Origin: Chloroflexota bacterium
Lineage (GTDB): Bacteria > Chloroflexota > Limnocylindria > Limnocylindrales > CSP1-4
Length of the DNA: 18,748 bases
NCBI GenBank assembly: GCA_021812735.1
Contig: JAKAMV010000088.1
Location: 1 to 18,748, forward strand
Reading direction: 5' to 3'
A program made the translations under genes and the position numbers. The notes under the pieces are model-generated. The model had not been told where the DNA came from. It made no database searches and worked only from the letters and a program-made list of their open reading frames with translations. Below are positions 1 through 7,412 of the stretch, one piece after another (position 1 is the first letter of the stretch; each line of letters opens with the position of its first letter).

Positions 1-1241
1 TCATCGGCGACCTGTTCACGCCGGCCGAGCGCGGCAAGTACCAGGGCCTGTTCGGGGCGGTGTTCGGCGTGGCGTTCCTCCTCGGCCCAGGGCTGGGCGG
101 CTACCTCACCGACACCCTGAGCTGGCACGCCGTGTTCTACGTCAACGTCCCGATCGGCATCCTCGCGCTGATCGTGATCGCCGCCCTGCTGCCCAACGTC
201 CGCAAGGAGGGCGCCCAGGCGAGGATCGATGTCCTCGGCACGCTGACCCTGGTGGGCGGCCTGGTGCCGATCCTGGTGGCGCTGACCGTGGCCGAGAACG
301 GCGACTGGTCCAACCCCTGGGTCTGGGGCGAGATCGCGCTGGGGGTGGTGCTCCTGGCCGTGTTCATCTGGGCTGAGCGCCGGGCCGCGGAGCCCATCAT
401 CCCGCTCCACCTGTTCCGCAGCCGCACTTTCAGCGCGTCGATGGTGGCGGTGTTCCTGGCCACCTTCGGGTTCGCCGCGGCGACCATCTTCCTGCCCCTG
501 TTCTACCAGGTCGTGGAGGGCGCCTCGGCGACCGAGTCCGGGTACAAGCTGCTGCCGTTCCTCGTCGGCCTCATCTTGAGCTCAATCCTGTCGGGCCAGA
601 TCGTGGCCCGGACCGGCCGCTACAAGTGGGTCCTGCTGGTGGGCATGGTGCTGTTGACGGTCGGCCTCGCGCTGATGACGCAGCTGCGCTTCGACACCCC
701 CGACACGACCCTGTGGGCCTGGATGTTCGTGGCCGGCCTGGGCGTCGGCCCGACGTTCGCCGTGTTCACGATCGTGGTCCAGAACGCCGTGCCGTTCCAC
801 GAGCTCGGCACGGCCACCAGCGACCTGACGCTGTTCCGCCAGATCGGCACCACGGTCGGGCTGACGATGGCGTTCACGCTGTTCACCAACAACCTGACCT
901 GGAACCTGCTGCGGACCGAGATCATCGGCCGCGGCGCGCCCGCCCAGTACGTGCCGGCGACGGCACCGGCCGGCTTCAGCTCCAGCGCGCTCACCGACCC
1001 GCTCGGGGCGACCAGCGCCCTGAGCTTCCTCACCCAGCTCCCGTCCCAGTTGCAGGCGCTGTTCCTCCAGGGGTTCCACAGCGCCTTCACGATCGCCATC
1101 GCCAACTCGCTGTGGCTCGGGGTGGGCGCCACGGTGGCCGCGTTCGTCGCCACGCTGTTCCTCCGCGAGATCCCGCTGCGGGCCCACCACGGCCCTGCGC
1201 CGGCCGAGAACCGCGCGGAGGCCGGGGCCGAGGCCGGCTGA
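1..1241 (+). CDS. MFS drug-efflux transporter, DHA2 (14-TM) type, 5'-truncated
   Basis: An inner-membrane proton-driven exporter of the major facilitator superfamily, cut by the left window edge. The first complete codon is at position 3, leaving 412 visible residues and a TGA stop. The visible start has the family pattern RGKYQGLFGAVFGVAFLLGP followed by LGG, which includes antiporter motif C, and then SWHAVFYVNVPIG; both are typical of EmrB/QacA-like DHA2 proteins. At least ten hydrophobic segments follow, and the C-terminus is an Ala/Glu-rich tail. About 120-140 N-terminal residues should lie outside the window. An internal GTG at 60 is in frame but lies inside the conserved motif, so it is not the true start. 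The substrate cannot be inferred. The gene converges on the EamA gene, with a terminator hairpin between them. Confidence 0.9.
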   Translation, partial: IGDLFTPAERGKYQGLFGAVFGVAFLLGPGLGGYLTDTLSWHAVFYVNVPIGILALIVIAALLPNVRKEGAQARIDVLGTLTLVGGLVPILVALTVAENGDWSNPWVWGEIALGVVLLAVFIWAERRAAEPIIPLHLFRSRTFSASMVAVFLATFGFAAATIFLPLFYQVVEGASATESGYKLLPFLVGLILSSILSGQIVARTGRYKWVLLVGMVLLTVGLALMTQLRFDTPDTTLWAWMFVAGLGVGPTFAVFTIVVQNAVPFHELGTATSDLTLFRQIGTTVGLTMAFTLFTNNLTWNLLRTEIIGRGAPAQYVPATAPAGFSSSALTDPLGATSALSFLTQLPSQLQALFLQGFHSAFTIAIANSLWLGVGATVAAFVATLFLREIPLRAHHGPAPAENRAEAGAEAG

Positions 1242-1605
1242 CGGCGAGCGCCCGGGGCGGGCCGGGGCGTCCCGGCGCCCGGGGCGCGCCCGGGGCCGGC
1301 GATGTGGAACCTCTCATCTTGGCCACACCGCCCGGCGATGCGACGGGTTGATGCTCCTTCTTGTCCGGGGCCCACGGGTCTCCTCCCCCACCCGGCCAAG
1401 GACGAAGTGGCAATCCGCCAGGCTTCCGCAGAGCCGAGGCGACACGCAAACGGCGCATCCCCCGCCTTCCCCGGGATGCGCCGTTTTCGCGTCCGGGGGT
1501 CGTGCCGTCGGGGCCCGGGCCTCGGCGCGGGTCGGAGGCGCGAGACGCGAGGCGCGGCGAGGTGCGGCGCGCGCGGCACGGAGCGCGCGGTGCGGCCTTG
1601 GCCCC
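1242..1605. other. Intergenic region between convergent genes
   Basis: This 364-bp gap lies between the stop codons of the MFS exporter (+) and the EamA transporter (-). It contains the inverted repeat annotated at 1441-1493 and otherwise very GC-rich, low-complexity sequence. Open frames across it have no recognisable protein pattern and look like GC-driven open frames. I looked for riboswitch, tRNA and small-RNA patterns on both strands and saw none I would defend. Confidence 0.6.
1441..1493. terminator. Bidirectional intrinsic-terminator-like hairpin
   Basis: A perfect 14-bp inverted repeat has arms at 1448-1461 and 1473-1486 (left arm AAACGGCGCATCCC) with an 11-nt loop. It extends to about 21 bp per arm (1441-1461 and 1473-1493) with two mismatches. 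The outer stem has A's on the left and T's on the right (GCCGTTTTCGC), so each strand reads a GC-rich stem ending in a short U run. It sits between two converging genes, where a shared terminator is expected. The U run is short, so efficiency is uncertain. Confidence 0.75.
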
Positions 1606-2565
1606 CTACCGGCTGCGCTCGGCGAGCAGGATGCCGCCCAGCACCAGGACCGCGCCGGCGAGCTGGACCGGGCTGAACGTCTCGCCCAGGAGGACCCATG
1701 CGATCCCGGTTGCGATGATCGGCTCGGTCATGCCGACGACCGACGCCTGCGACGCCCGCAGGTGCCGCATCGAGAGGACCGCGAAGGAGAACGGAACCAC
1801 GGTGCCCAGCACGACCACGTACCCGACCAGCAGCGGGACGGGCCAGGCGACGGCGCCGGTCCCCTCCACCAGCGCGGTGCCGCCCAGCGTGGCCCACGGG
1901 TAGGACCACCACGGGTCCGCGATCGCCCAGAACAGCGCGGCGGCCCCCATGCCCCACATCGTGAGCGAGATCGGGTCGCGCCGGTACGGCCCGCGCACCT
2001 GAGCGTCGGCGGACAGGAAGTACAGGACCAGGGCCAGCATCGCCCCGAGCGCGGCCGCGAACCCGAGCGGGTCGAGCGTGAAGCCGTCCCAGACCTGGGC
2101 CACGATGGCGAGACCGCCCAACGCCATCGCCAGTCCCACCCACACCGCGGGTCTGGTGGGATGGCGCAGGCCGAAGCGGAACCACAGCGCGATCACGAGC
2201 GGCGAGGTGAACTCGATCAGCAGCGAGATCCCGATCGCGAGGCGGGTGATCGAGAGGAAGTAGAGCGCCTGGGTGGCGGCCACGCCGAGGACGCCGTACA
2301 CCGCGAGCAGCGGGATCTCCCCGCGGCGAACGCGGAGCGCCCGGGGGTTGGCCAGCGCGACGAACGCGAGCAGGACCAGGAACGCGCCCGTGGCGCGCAG
2401 CTGGGACAGCCGCCACACGTCCACCCCGCTGGCCATGACCGTCTTGGCGACGGTGCCATTGAGGGCGAACAGCGACGCGGCGACCAGGTACAGGGCGTAG
2501 CCGCGGGGCGCGCTGGCCCGCCGCGCGGCGGCGACCCCCGGGAGCGGCTCGGCGAGGTCCGTCAC
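1606..2565 (-). CDS. EamA/DMT-family transporter
   Basis: An inner-membrane protein of 319 residues with about ten predicted membrane helices in two EamA-type halves. The first half begins near residue 22 (YALYLVAASLFALNGTVAKT) and the second near the middle. The C-terminal pattern SVVGMTEPIIATGIAWVLLGE is the usual EamA ending (helix, glutamate, then a last helix). Members export or import amino acids, nucleosides or other metabolites; nothing here shows the substrate. The start is GTG at 2565, whose GTGA overlaps the TGA stop of the upstream LOG-family gene by 4 bp. This implies translational coupling and rules out the much longer open frame extending upstream. The gene ends near the bidirectional hairpin. 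Confidence 0.9.
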   Translation of the reverse strand: MTDLAEPLPGVAAARRASAPRGYALYLVAASLFALNGTVAKTVMASGVDVWRLSQLRATGAFLVLLAFVALANPRALRVRRGEIPLLAVYGVLGVAATQALYFLSITRLAIGISLLIEFTSPLVIALWFRFGLRHPTRPAVWVGLAMALGGLAIVAQVWDGFTLDPLGFAAALGAMLALVLYFLSADAQVRGPYRRDPISLTMWGMGAAALFWAIADPWWSYPWATLGGTALVEGTGAVAWPVPLLVGYVVVLGTVVPFSFAVLSMRHLRASQASVVGMTEPIIATGIAWVLLGETFSPVQLAGAVLVLGGILLAERSR

Positions 2566-3290
2566 CCCCCGAGGCCGTTGGCCCGGGCGTAGTCGGCGAT
2601 GATCGCCACCGCCTCGGCCGGGTCGTCCACGACGTGCAGGAGGTCGAGGTCCTCCGGGGCGATCGCCCCGGACGGCAGCTGGACATCGCGCATCCAGGCG
2701 ACCAGGCCGTCCCAGTAGGCGTGCCCGACCATGACGACCGGGAAGTTGCGGATCTTGCCCGTCTGGATCAGCGTCAGACTCTCGGTCAGCTCGTCGAGCG
2801 TGCCGAACCCGCCGGGCATGATCACGAACGCGTCCGAGTACTTCACGAACATTGTCTTGCGGACGAAGAAGTAGTGGAACTCGACCGAGAGGTCCACGTA
2901 CGGGTTGACGCGCTGCTCGTGGGGCAGCTCGATATTGCAGCCGATCGACAGCCCGCCAGCCTCGTGGGCGCCGCGGTTGGCGGCCTCCATGGCCCCCGGG
3001 CCGCCGCCGGTGATGACGGCGAAGCCCGCCTGCGCGAGACCGGCGCCGATCGCCCGCGCTTGCTCGTAGGCGGGGGTGCCGGCCTGGGTCCGAGCCGAGC
3101 CGAAGACGACCACGGCGGGACCGATGCCAGCGAGTGCCTCGAACCCCTCGACGAACTCCGAGAGGATCCTCAGGACGCGCCAGGTGTCCTCCTCGAGGAA
3201 GTGGGGCCGGCCGGCGGGCCTGGCGGCGAAGAGCTTCTCGTCCTGGGTGCGCCACGTCTGGCCGAGGCGTTCCGCCGCCTCTGGCCGCAT
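2562..3290 (-). CDS. LOG-family / TIGR00730 Rossmann-fold protein (putative nucleoside-5'-monophosphate phosphoribohydrolase)
   Basis: A cytoplasmic protein of 242 residues with the two family signatures: GGGPGAMEAAN at about 95-105 and PGGFGTLDE at about 159-167, the nucleotide-binding and catalytic PGGxGTxxE loop. Plant and bacterial LOG proteins release cytokinin bases from riboside monophosphates; many bacterial TIGR00730 proteins act on AMP-like substrates or are uncharacterised. The start is uncertain. I use ATG 3290; an in-frame GTG at 3365 and a TTG at 3470 would give 267 or 302 residues, but the added sequence is low-complexity. None has a good ribosome-binding site. The stop overlaps the EamA start by 4 bp. 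The 217 bp upstream, to the ArsC-like stop, shows no other gene. Confidence 0.85.
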   Translation of the reverse strand: MRPEAAERLGQTWRTQDEKLFAARPAGRPHFLEEDTWRVLRILSEFVEGFEALAGIGPAVVVFGSARTQAGTPAYEQARAIGAGLAQAGFAVITGGGPGAMEAANRGAHEAGGLSIGCNIELPHEQRVNPYVDLSVEFHYFFVRKTMFVKYSDAFVIMPGGFGTLDELTESLTLIQTGKIRNFPVVMVGHAYWDGLVAWMRDVQLPSGAIAPEDLDLLHVVDDPAEAVAIIADYARANGLGG

Positions 3291-3507
3291 GGCAACCCGG
3301 CCGCTGTGGACGGTCCAGGGCGAGGGCGTCAGGAGGGGGCCGTCGGGGTCTGCGTCGCTGCTCACGGGAAGGCAGGATGCCACGTCCGAGGAGCCAGCGA
3401 GGCGGGAGTCCGCGGGCCGGCCCGACGAGGCCCCGCGGCCGGGCTGCCGGTCGGCCGTGTCCCTCGGCAAGGGCCGGGCCGGGGTCGTCGCGGCCCGTCC
3501 CTCGGCC

Positions 3508-3864
3508 CTAACGGGCGCGGGCCAGCCAGGCCTTCCAGACCTCCTCGGCCTTGCCGGCCGTCACGTCATCGCCGTACCGGACGAGGGGGAGCCTGAGCAG
3601 GCGCACGTCCGACAGGAGCCGCTGCGTGATCCCGGCCGCGTCCGCGGAAAGGTAGGCGAGACCCTGCTCCTTGTACGGGCGGCTCTCGGCGTCGAGGCAG
3701 GCGGCGGCGCCCAGTCTGTCGGTGAAGCGGCGCAGCTCGCCCGGTGCGATGGGCTTCTTGCGCAGGTCAACGAAGTGCACGACGATCCGCCGCTCGCGGA
3801 AGAAGCGCAACGCGGCACGGGTGGGGTTGGAATCCTCCAGGCCGAACACCTGGATGTTGGGCAT
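3508..3864 (-). CDS. ArsC/Spx-family protein lacking the catalytic cysteine
   Basis: A 118-residue thioredoxin-fold protein of the arsenate reductase/Spx/MgsR family. The pattern IQVFGLEDSNPTRAALRFFR, then HFVDLRKKPIAPGELRRF and LRLPLVRYGDDVTAGKAEEVW, follows the family order of beta strand, active-site loop, helix, the second strand and the late basic loop. The active-site loop that normally reads like KxCxTCRKA is EDSNPTRAA, so the nucleophilic Cys is replaced by Ser (about residue 12). The only Cys is residue 56. Arsenate reduction by the classical mechanism is therefore unlikely. The start is ATG 3864, the first Met before the fold; upstream in-frame sequence is non-conserved. The F420-type reductase gene ends 41 bp upstream on the same strand. 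Confidence 0.75.
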   Translation of the reverse strand: MPNIQVFGLEDSNPTRAALRFFRERRIVVHFVDLRKKPIAPGELRRFTDRLGAAACLDAESRPYKEQGLAYLSADAAGITQRLLSDVRLLRLPLVRYGDDVTAGKAEEVWKAWLARAR

Positions 3865-3905
3865 CTTCTTGGTGGGCGTGGTGCCGAGCGGGGCGGGCAA
3901 AGCGG

Positions 3906-4388
3906 TCAGGGCTCCTCGGGGGCGGTGGATGCCGGGGCCAGCACGATCACCGGGATGGGACGGTCGGTGCGGGCGCGATACACCTCGTAGCCCGGATAGG
4001 CGGCCGCGGCGAGGGCCCACAGCCGCTCACGCTCCTCGCCACGGGCCTCGTGCGCCTCGACGGCCCACGATCGGCGGCCCACGCGCAGCGCGGCGCGCGG
4101 GTTGGCGCGCAGGTTGCCCGCCCAGACAGGCTCGCGATCGTCGCCCGCGTTGCTGCCGATGACGATGTAGCGGTCGCCGTCGGCGATCGCGTAGAGCGGC
4201 ACCTCGCGCGATCTGCCGGTCCTGCGGCCGGTCATCGTGACGATCACGTTCTGGACGCCGAAGTTGCGGCCGATGGGGCCTCGGCCCCCGGTCAGGCGGT
4301 AGACGTGCGGGTGCAGGCGCGTCACCGGCCGACTCGTGCCCACGAAGCCGATCACGCGGTACACCGCGTCCGGCAGCCGCTTCACCAT
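3906..4388 (-). CDS. F420-dependent nitroreductase (Ddn)-family oxidoreductase
   Basis: A 160-residue split-barrel flavin/deazaflavin-type protein. The pattern TMTGRRTGRSREVPLYAI, then YIVIGSNAGDD and PVWAGNLRANPRA, is the signature of the Ddn/DUF385 family (nitroreductase family, deazaflavin-dependent). Known members bind coenzyme F420 and reduce quinones or nitroaromatics. The physiological substrate here is unknown, and F420 use is inferred from the family. The start is ATG 4388; in-frame sequence upstream is open for over 300 codons but is antisense to the ACT genes. No clear Shine-Dalgarno is present. A copy of the 14-bp start-site sequence occurs 38 bp upstream. The gene is divergent from the ACT-domain genes and probably leads the minus-strand run. 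Confidence 0.85.
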   Translation of the reverse strand: MVKRLPDAVYRVIGFVGTSRPVTRLHPHVYRLTGGRGPIGRNFGVQNVIVTMTGRRTGRSREVPLYAIADGDRYIVIGSNAGDDREPVWAGNLRANPRAALRVGRRSWAVEAHEARGEERERLWALAAAAYPGYEVYRARTDRPIPVIVLAPASTAPEEP

Positions 4389-4433
4389 GGCAGCACGGCA
4401 CCACGATTCGACCCTCGCGTCACCATGGCAGCA
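4382..4433. repeat. 14-bp direct repeat over the Ddn-family start codon
   Basis: TCACCATGGCAGCA occurs at 4382-4395 and again at 4420-4433, exact copies 38 bp apart. On the minus strand each copy reads TGCTGCCATGGTGA, and the proximal copy contains the annotated ATG. The distal ATG (4426) is in another frame and opens a 14-codon ORF that stops at 4382, overlapping the real start codon. Confidence 0.8.
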
Positions 4434-4452
4434 GGGTAACGCGCCGCCCGCG

Positions 4453-4458
4453 TACCAT
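4453..4458 (+). promoter_or_regulatory. Candidate -10 box (TACCAT) for the ACT/ACT-DUF5612/xth cluster
   Basis: TACCAT within CGTACCATGCGGG, 21 bp before the ATG of the small ACT gene. The same core with similar flanks precedes the starts at 11089 and 17086. The spacing would put transcription initiation about at the Shine-Dalgarno. No convincing -35 hexamer is seen. Confidence 0.45.
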
Positions 4459-4464
4459 GCGGGC

Positions 4465-4470
4465 AGGAGG
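4465..4470 (+). promoter_or_regulatory. Shine-Dalgarno AGGAGG of the small ACT gene
   Basis: A perfect AGGAGG lies nine bases before ATG 4480 and decides this start over in-frame upstream codons from 4336, which run antisense through the Ddn-family gene. Confidence 0.8.
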
Positions 4471-4479
4471 TTCCCCGAA

Positions 4480-4749
4480 ATGTCCGTCTGGTTCACCGTG
4501 CAGCTCGACGATCGGCCCGGGTCGCTCGCGCGAGTCGCGCAGGCACTCGCCGACCGCAGCGTCAACATCACCGGCATCGTCGGCGTCGCCGAGGACACCG
4601 ACGGCGCGCTCATGCTGACGACCAGCGATGCTGCCGCCACCCGCGAGGTCTTCGTCGGCCTTGGCATCTCGTTCGAGGACCACGACCCCACCGGCACCGA
4701 CCCGGGCAGCCTCTCGATCTCCGACATCGTGGCCGGGCGCGCGGGCTGA
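4480..4749 (+). CDS. Small ACT-domain protein
   Basis: An 89-residue cytoplasmic protein that is essentially a single ACT domain (beta-alpha-beta-beta-alpha-beta). The ligand-loop pattern LDDRPGSLARVAQALADRSV lies near residues 9-28, followed by NITGIVGV. ACT domains bind amino acids or similar small ligands and act as allosteric sensors, often as dimers. A stand-alone protein like this is probably a sensor or regulatory subunit, but its ligand cannot be read from sequence. It has a strong Shine-Dalgarno. The next gene, which starts with its own ACT-like domain, begins only 3 bp after the stop, so the two proteins probably work together. Confidence 0.85.
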   Translation: MSVWFTVQLDDRPGSLARVAQALADRSVNITGIVGVAEDTDGALMLTTSDAAATREVFVGLGISFEDHDPTGTDPGSLSISDIVAGRAG

Positions 4750-4752
4750 CGG

Positions 4753-5454
4753 ATGCCGAGGCGCCAGCCGAACCCCCTGCCGCCCACGACCGCGGCCCGC
4801 CTCGCCGTCGAGGACCAGCCGGGCTCGATCGCCGCGATCGCCGCCGCCGTGGCCGCCGTCGGCGGGCGCTTCCGCTCGCTGACGACGATGCGCCGCGCGG
4901 CACCGCGGGACGCGGGGGGCGGCCTCGGCCAGGCAGAGGTGGAAGTGGAGGTGGAGGACGCCGACGAGGCGACCCTGATCGCGGCCCTCCGGCCGCTGCC
5001 CGAAGTCGTGGCGATCCACAAGACCCGGCCGATGGACAAGGTCTTCGGCAAGCGCGTCATCATCGTGGGCGGCGGGGCGCAGATCGCCCAGGTGGCGCTG
5101 GGCGCGGTGACCGAGGCGGACCGCCACAACATCCGCGGCGAGAAGATCTCCGTGGACACCATCCCGCTGGTGGGCGAGGACAACATCGCCGCCGCCGTGC
5201 GCGCCGTCATCGACCTCCCGCGCGCCCGGCTCCTCGTGCTGGCGGGCTCGATCATGGGCGGCGACATCAGCCGGGCCGCCGACGAGCTGCGCGCCGTGGG
5301 CATCCCGATCATCGCGCTCAACATGGTCGGATCCATCACGGACCACGTGGACCTGGTGGTCAGCGACCCGGTCCAGGCCGGCACCATGGCCGTCATGGCC
5401 GTCGCCGACACCGCCACGTTCGAGCTCGCCCGGCACCGCGGACGCCGGCTCTAG
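4753..5454 (+). CDS. ACT-domain protein with DUF5612-like C-terminal domain
   Basis: A 233-residue cytoplasmic protein. Residues about 15-90 form a divergent ACT domain ([20 protein letters not shown]). Residues about 95-228 form a domain I recognise from memory as DUF5612, first noted in methanogenic archaea: [70 protein letters not shown] and MAVADTA. The Gly-rich GGGAQIAQ strand-loop and the alternating strands suggest a Rossmann-like alpha/beta fold. No biochemical function is known to me. The start is ATG 4753, 3 bp after the stop of the small ACT gene, which implies coupled translation. Exonuclease III follows 26 bp later. The family name is recalled, not searched. Confidence 0.75.
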   Translation: MPRRQPNPLPPTTAARLAVEDQPGSIAAIAAAVAAVGGRFRSLTTMRRAAPRDAGGGLGQAEVEVEVEDADEATLIAALRPLPEVVAIHKTRPMDKVFGKRVIIVGGGAQIAQVALGAVTEADRHNIRGEKISVDTIPLVGEDNIAAAVRAVIDLPRARLLVLAGSIMGGDISRAADELRAVGIPIIALNMVGSITDHVDLVVSDPVQAGTMAVMAVADTATFELARHRGRRL

Positions 5455-5462
5455 TCGCGCCG

Positions 5463-5468
5463 AGGAGG
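5463..5468 (+). promoter_or_regulatory. Shine-Dalgarno AGGAGG before exonuclease III
   Basis: AGGAGG lies 12 bases before ATG 5481, in the 26-bp gap after the ACT-DUF5612 stop. The spacing is long but usable. It supports ATG 5481, which also gives the exact N-terminus expected of ExoIII. Confidence 0.6.
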
Positions 5469-5480
5469 CCGTCCCGCCCG

Positions 5481-6380
5481 ATGCGCATCGCCACCTGGAA
5501 CGTCAACTCGCTCAAGGCCCGGATGGAGGCCGTCGAGAAGTGGCTCGATCGGGCCGAGCCCGACGTGCTCCTGGTCCAGGAGACGAAGCTGGCCGACGCC
5601 GATGCGCCGGTGATGCCGTTCTCGATGCGCGGGTACGAGCTCGTGCACCACGGCGAGGGCCGCTGGAACGGGGTGGCGATCCTGTCGCGCGTGGGCGTGG
5701 CCGAGGTGGTGTCCAACTTCGGCGACGGCCCGGTCCGGGATTCGTCGCCCGGCGCCGTGGTCAGCCTGGCCGAGGACGACTTCGACCCCCTGCGCGAGGC
5801 GCGGATGGTGTCGGCGGTGTGCGGCGGCGTGCGGGTGGTCTCGCTGTACGCTCCCAACGGCCGCGAGGTGGACTCGCCGTTCTACGAGGGCAAGCTCGCC
5901 TGGTTCGCGCGCCTGCGTCGCTGGCTGGACGAGACACAGTCGCCCGCCGCGCCGATTCTGCTGGGCGGGGACCTCAACGTCACGCCGGCCGACGAGGACG
6001 TCTGGAGCCCGGAGCGCGCGCACGGCGGCACCCACGTGTCAGAGCGCGAGCGCGCGGCGCTGGCCTCGCTCCGAGCCTGGGGCCTGCGCGACGTCTACCG
6101 CGAGCGACACGCAGAGCCAGGCCGCTTCTCGTGGTGGGACTACCGGGCGGGCATGTTCCACCGCAACGAGGGCATGCGGATCGACCTGCTGTACGCGTCG
6201 GCGCCGGTGGCCGAGCGGGTGGTCTGGGCGGAGATCGACCGCGAGGCCAGGAAGGGCCCGCCCACGCCGTCGGACCACACGCCCGTGGTGATCGACCTCG
6301 ACGCGCCCGGCAAGGCGTTCGACCCGGGCTGGGAGGGCGCCCTTCAGCGCATTGCCGCCCGGACGAAGCCGCGCCCCTGA
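5481..6380 (+). CDS. xth: Exodeoxyribonuclease III / AP endonuclease (ExoIII family)
   Basis: A 299-residue DNA repair enzyme that cleaves 5' of abasic sites and removes 3' blocking groups. The family residues are visible: MRIATWNVNSLKAR with Asn7, VQETK with the metal-binding Glu34, SLYAPNG with Tyr123, GGDLNVTP with Asp164 and Asn166, RIDLLYAS with Asp235, and SDHTPV with Asp265/His266. Length and N-terminus match bacterial ExoIII. The gene follows the ACT-DUF5612 gene closely and may share its transcript, though no functional link is obvious. It converges on the carbamate kinase gene across a 117-bp GC-rich gap without a convincing terminator. Confidence 0.95.
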   Translation: MRIATWNVNSLKARMEAVEKWLDRAEPDVLLVQETKLADADAPVMPFSMRGYELVHHGEGRWNGVAILSRVGVAEVVSNFGDGPVRDSSPGAVVSLAEDDFDPLREARMVSAVCGGVRVVSLYAPNGREVDSPFYEGKLAWFARLRRWLDETQSPAAPILLGGDLNVTPADEDVWSPERAHGGTHVSERERAALASLRAWGLRDVYRERHAEPGRFSWWDYRAGMFHRNEGMRIDLLYASAPVAERVVWAEIDREARKGPPTPSDHTPVVIDLDAPGKAFDPGWEGALQRIAARTKPRP

Positions 6381-6497
6381 GGATCCGCGCGGCCCGGCCA
6401 AGGTCGTCGGCCGCTGCGGGAACCGCGCTGGCGGATCGGCCCCGCGCTTGCGGAGCGGCCATGGCCGGGAGCGATCGGGGTCGGGCCCGGCCCCCGC

Positions 6498-7412
6498 TCA
6501 GCAGACCGGCGACTCGGCCGGCGCCACCACCGTCCCGGCCTCGCCAGCCAGCATCCGCTCGGCGTCCGCCAGCGACCCGATCACCGCGCAGCCGCCGGCC
6601 TCGGCGAACCGCTTCGCGGCGGCCACCTTGGGGCCCATGGAGCCCGCGGCGAACCGCGACGGGTCAAGGTCCGCGGGCACCGGCCGCCGGATCGGCGCCG
6701 CGTCGGGCGTCCCCCAGCCCGCGTACACCGCGTCCACGTCGGTCAGCATGAGGAACGCGCCGGCGCGCAGCGACCTCGCCAGCAGGGCCCCCGCCAGGTC
6801 CTTGTCGATCACCGCCTCCACGCCGCCGTAGCCCCCGTGCCCGGCCACCACCGGGATCCCGCCGCCGCCGGCGCAGACGACCAGGACGCCGTCCGCGACA
6901 AGCTGCTCGATGACCCCCAGCTCGAGGATGCGCCGCGGCTCCGGCGAGGGCACCACGCGTCGCCACTTCGCCCCGTCGGGCGCAATCGTCCACTGCCGCT
7001 CCGCCGCGAGCCGCTCCGCCTCCTGCCGTTCGTAGACGGGCCCGATCGGCTTGGTCGGGTGCAGGAACGCCGGGTCGTCGCGGGCCACCTCGATCCGGGT
7101 CAGCAAGGTGGCGATCCGCCGGCCGGGCAGCAGGTTCCCGAGCTCCTGCTCGAGCAGGTAGCCGATCATCCCCTCGCTCTCCGCGTCGAGGATGTCGAGC
7201 GGGTACGTCTCGTCCGGCAGGTAGGCCGCGTTCTGGAGTGCGAGCAGGCCCACCTGCGGCCCGTTGCCGTGGGTGATCACCAGGTCATGGCGGAGCGCGA
7301 GCGGCATCAGGGCCCGGGCCGCGACGGCGACGTTCTCGCGCTGGTTCTGCGCGGTGAGCGGCTGGCCCCGGCGCAGCAGCGCGTTGCCGCCGAGGGCGGC
7401 GACGACGCGCAT
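6498..7412 (-). CDS. arcC: Carbamate kinase
   Basis: A 304-residue amino-acid-kinase-fold enzyme that makes ATP from carbamoyl phosphate and ADP. Visible motifs: [10 protein letters not shown] (7-16), THGNGPQVG (47-55), AGGGGIPVV (181-189), the DKDLA lysine/aspartate pair (203-207), LTDVDAV (223-229) and GSMGPKV (257-263). Length is normal for ArcC. The ATG at 7412 overlaps the TGA of the ornithine carbamoyltransferase gene by one base (TGATG), so the two are translationally coupled. The partner gene argues for arginine/citrulline catabolism and not for carbamoyl phosphate synthesis; use in agmatine or purine breakdown cannot be excluded. Confidence 0.95.
   Translation of the reverse strand: MRVVAALGGNALLRRGQPLTAQNQRENVAVAARALMPLALRHDLVITHGNGPQVGLLALQNAAYLPDETYPLDILDAESEGMIGYLLEQELGNLLPGRRIATLLTRIEVARDDPAFLHPTKPIGPVYERQEAERLAAERQWTIAPDGAKWRRVVPSPEPRRILELGVIEQLVADGVLVVCAGGGGIPVVAGHGGYGGVEAVIDKDLAGALLARSLRAGAFLMLTDVDAVYAGWGTPDAAPIRRPVPADLDPSRFAAGSMGPKVAAAKRFAEAGGCAVIGSLADAERMLAGEAGTVVAPAESPVC

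Noticed and set aside
1303..1440. Possible cobalamin-riboswitch-like fragments on the minus strand (GCCACT and GGAGGAGACC patches)
   Set aside because: The other conserved boxes are missing, and the segment lies downstream of both neighbouring genes, so there is nothing for it to regulate.
620..2686. A 688-codon minus-strand open frame across the MFS and EamA region
   Set aside because: It is antisense to the MFS gene and out of frame with EamA, and its low-complexity Arg/Pro/Ala content fits a GC-rich shadow.
4336..4479. N-terminal extension of the small ACT gene
   Set aside because: It would overlap the divergent Ddn-family coding region, while a strong Shine-Dalgarno and the domain start both point to ATG 4480.
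6381..6497. Imperfect inverted repeat (GATCCGC ... GCGGATC) between xth and arcC
   Set aside because: The stem is only seven bases around a long GC-rich loop with no U run, not convincing as a terminator.
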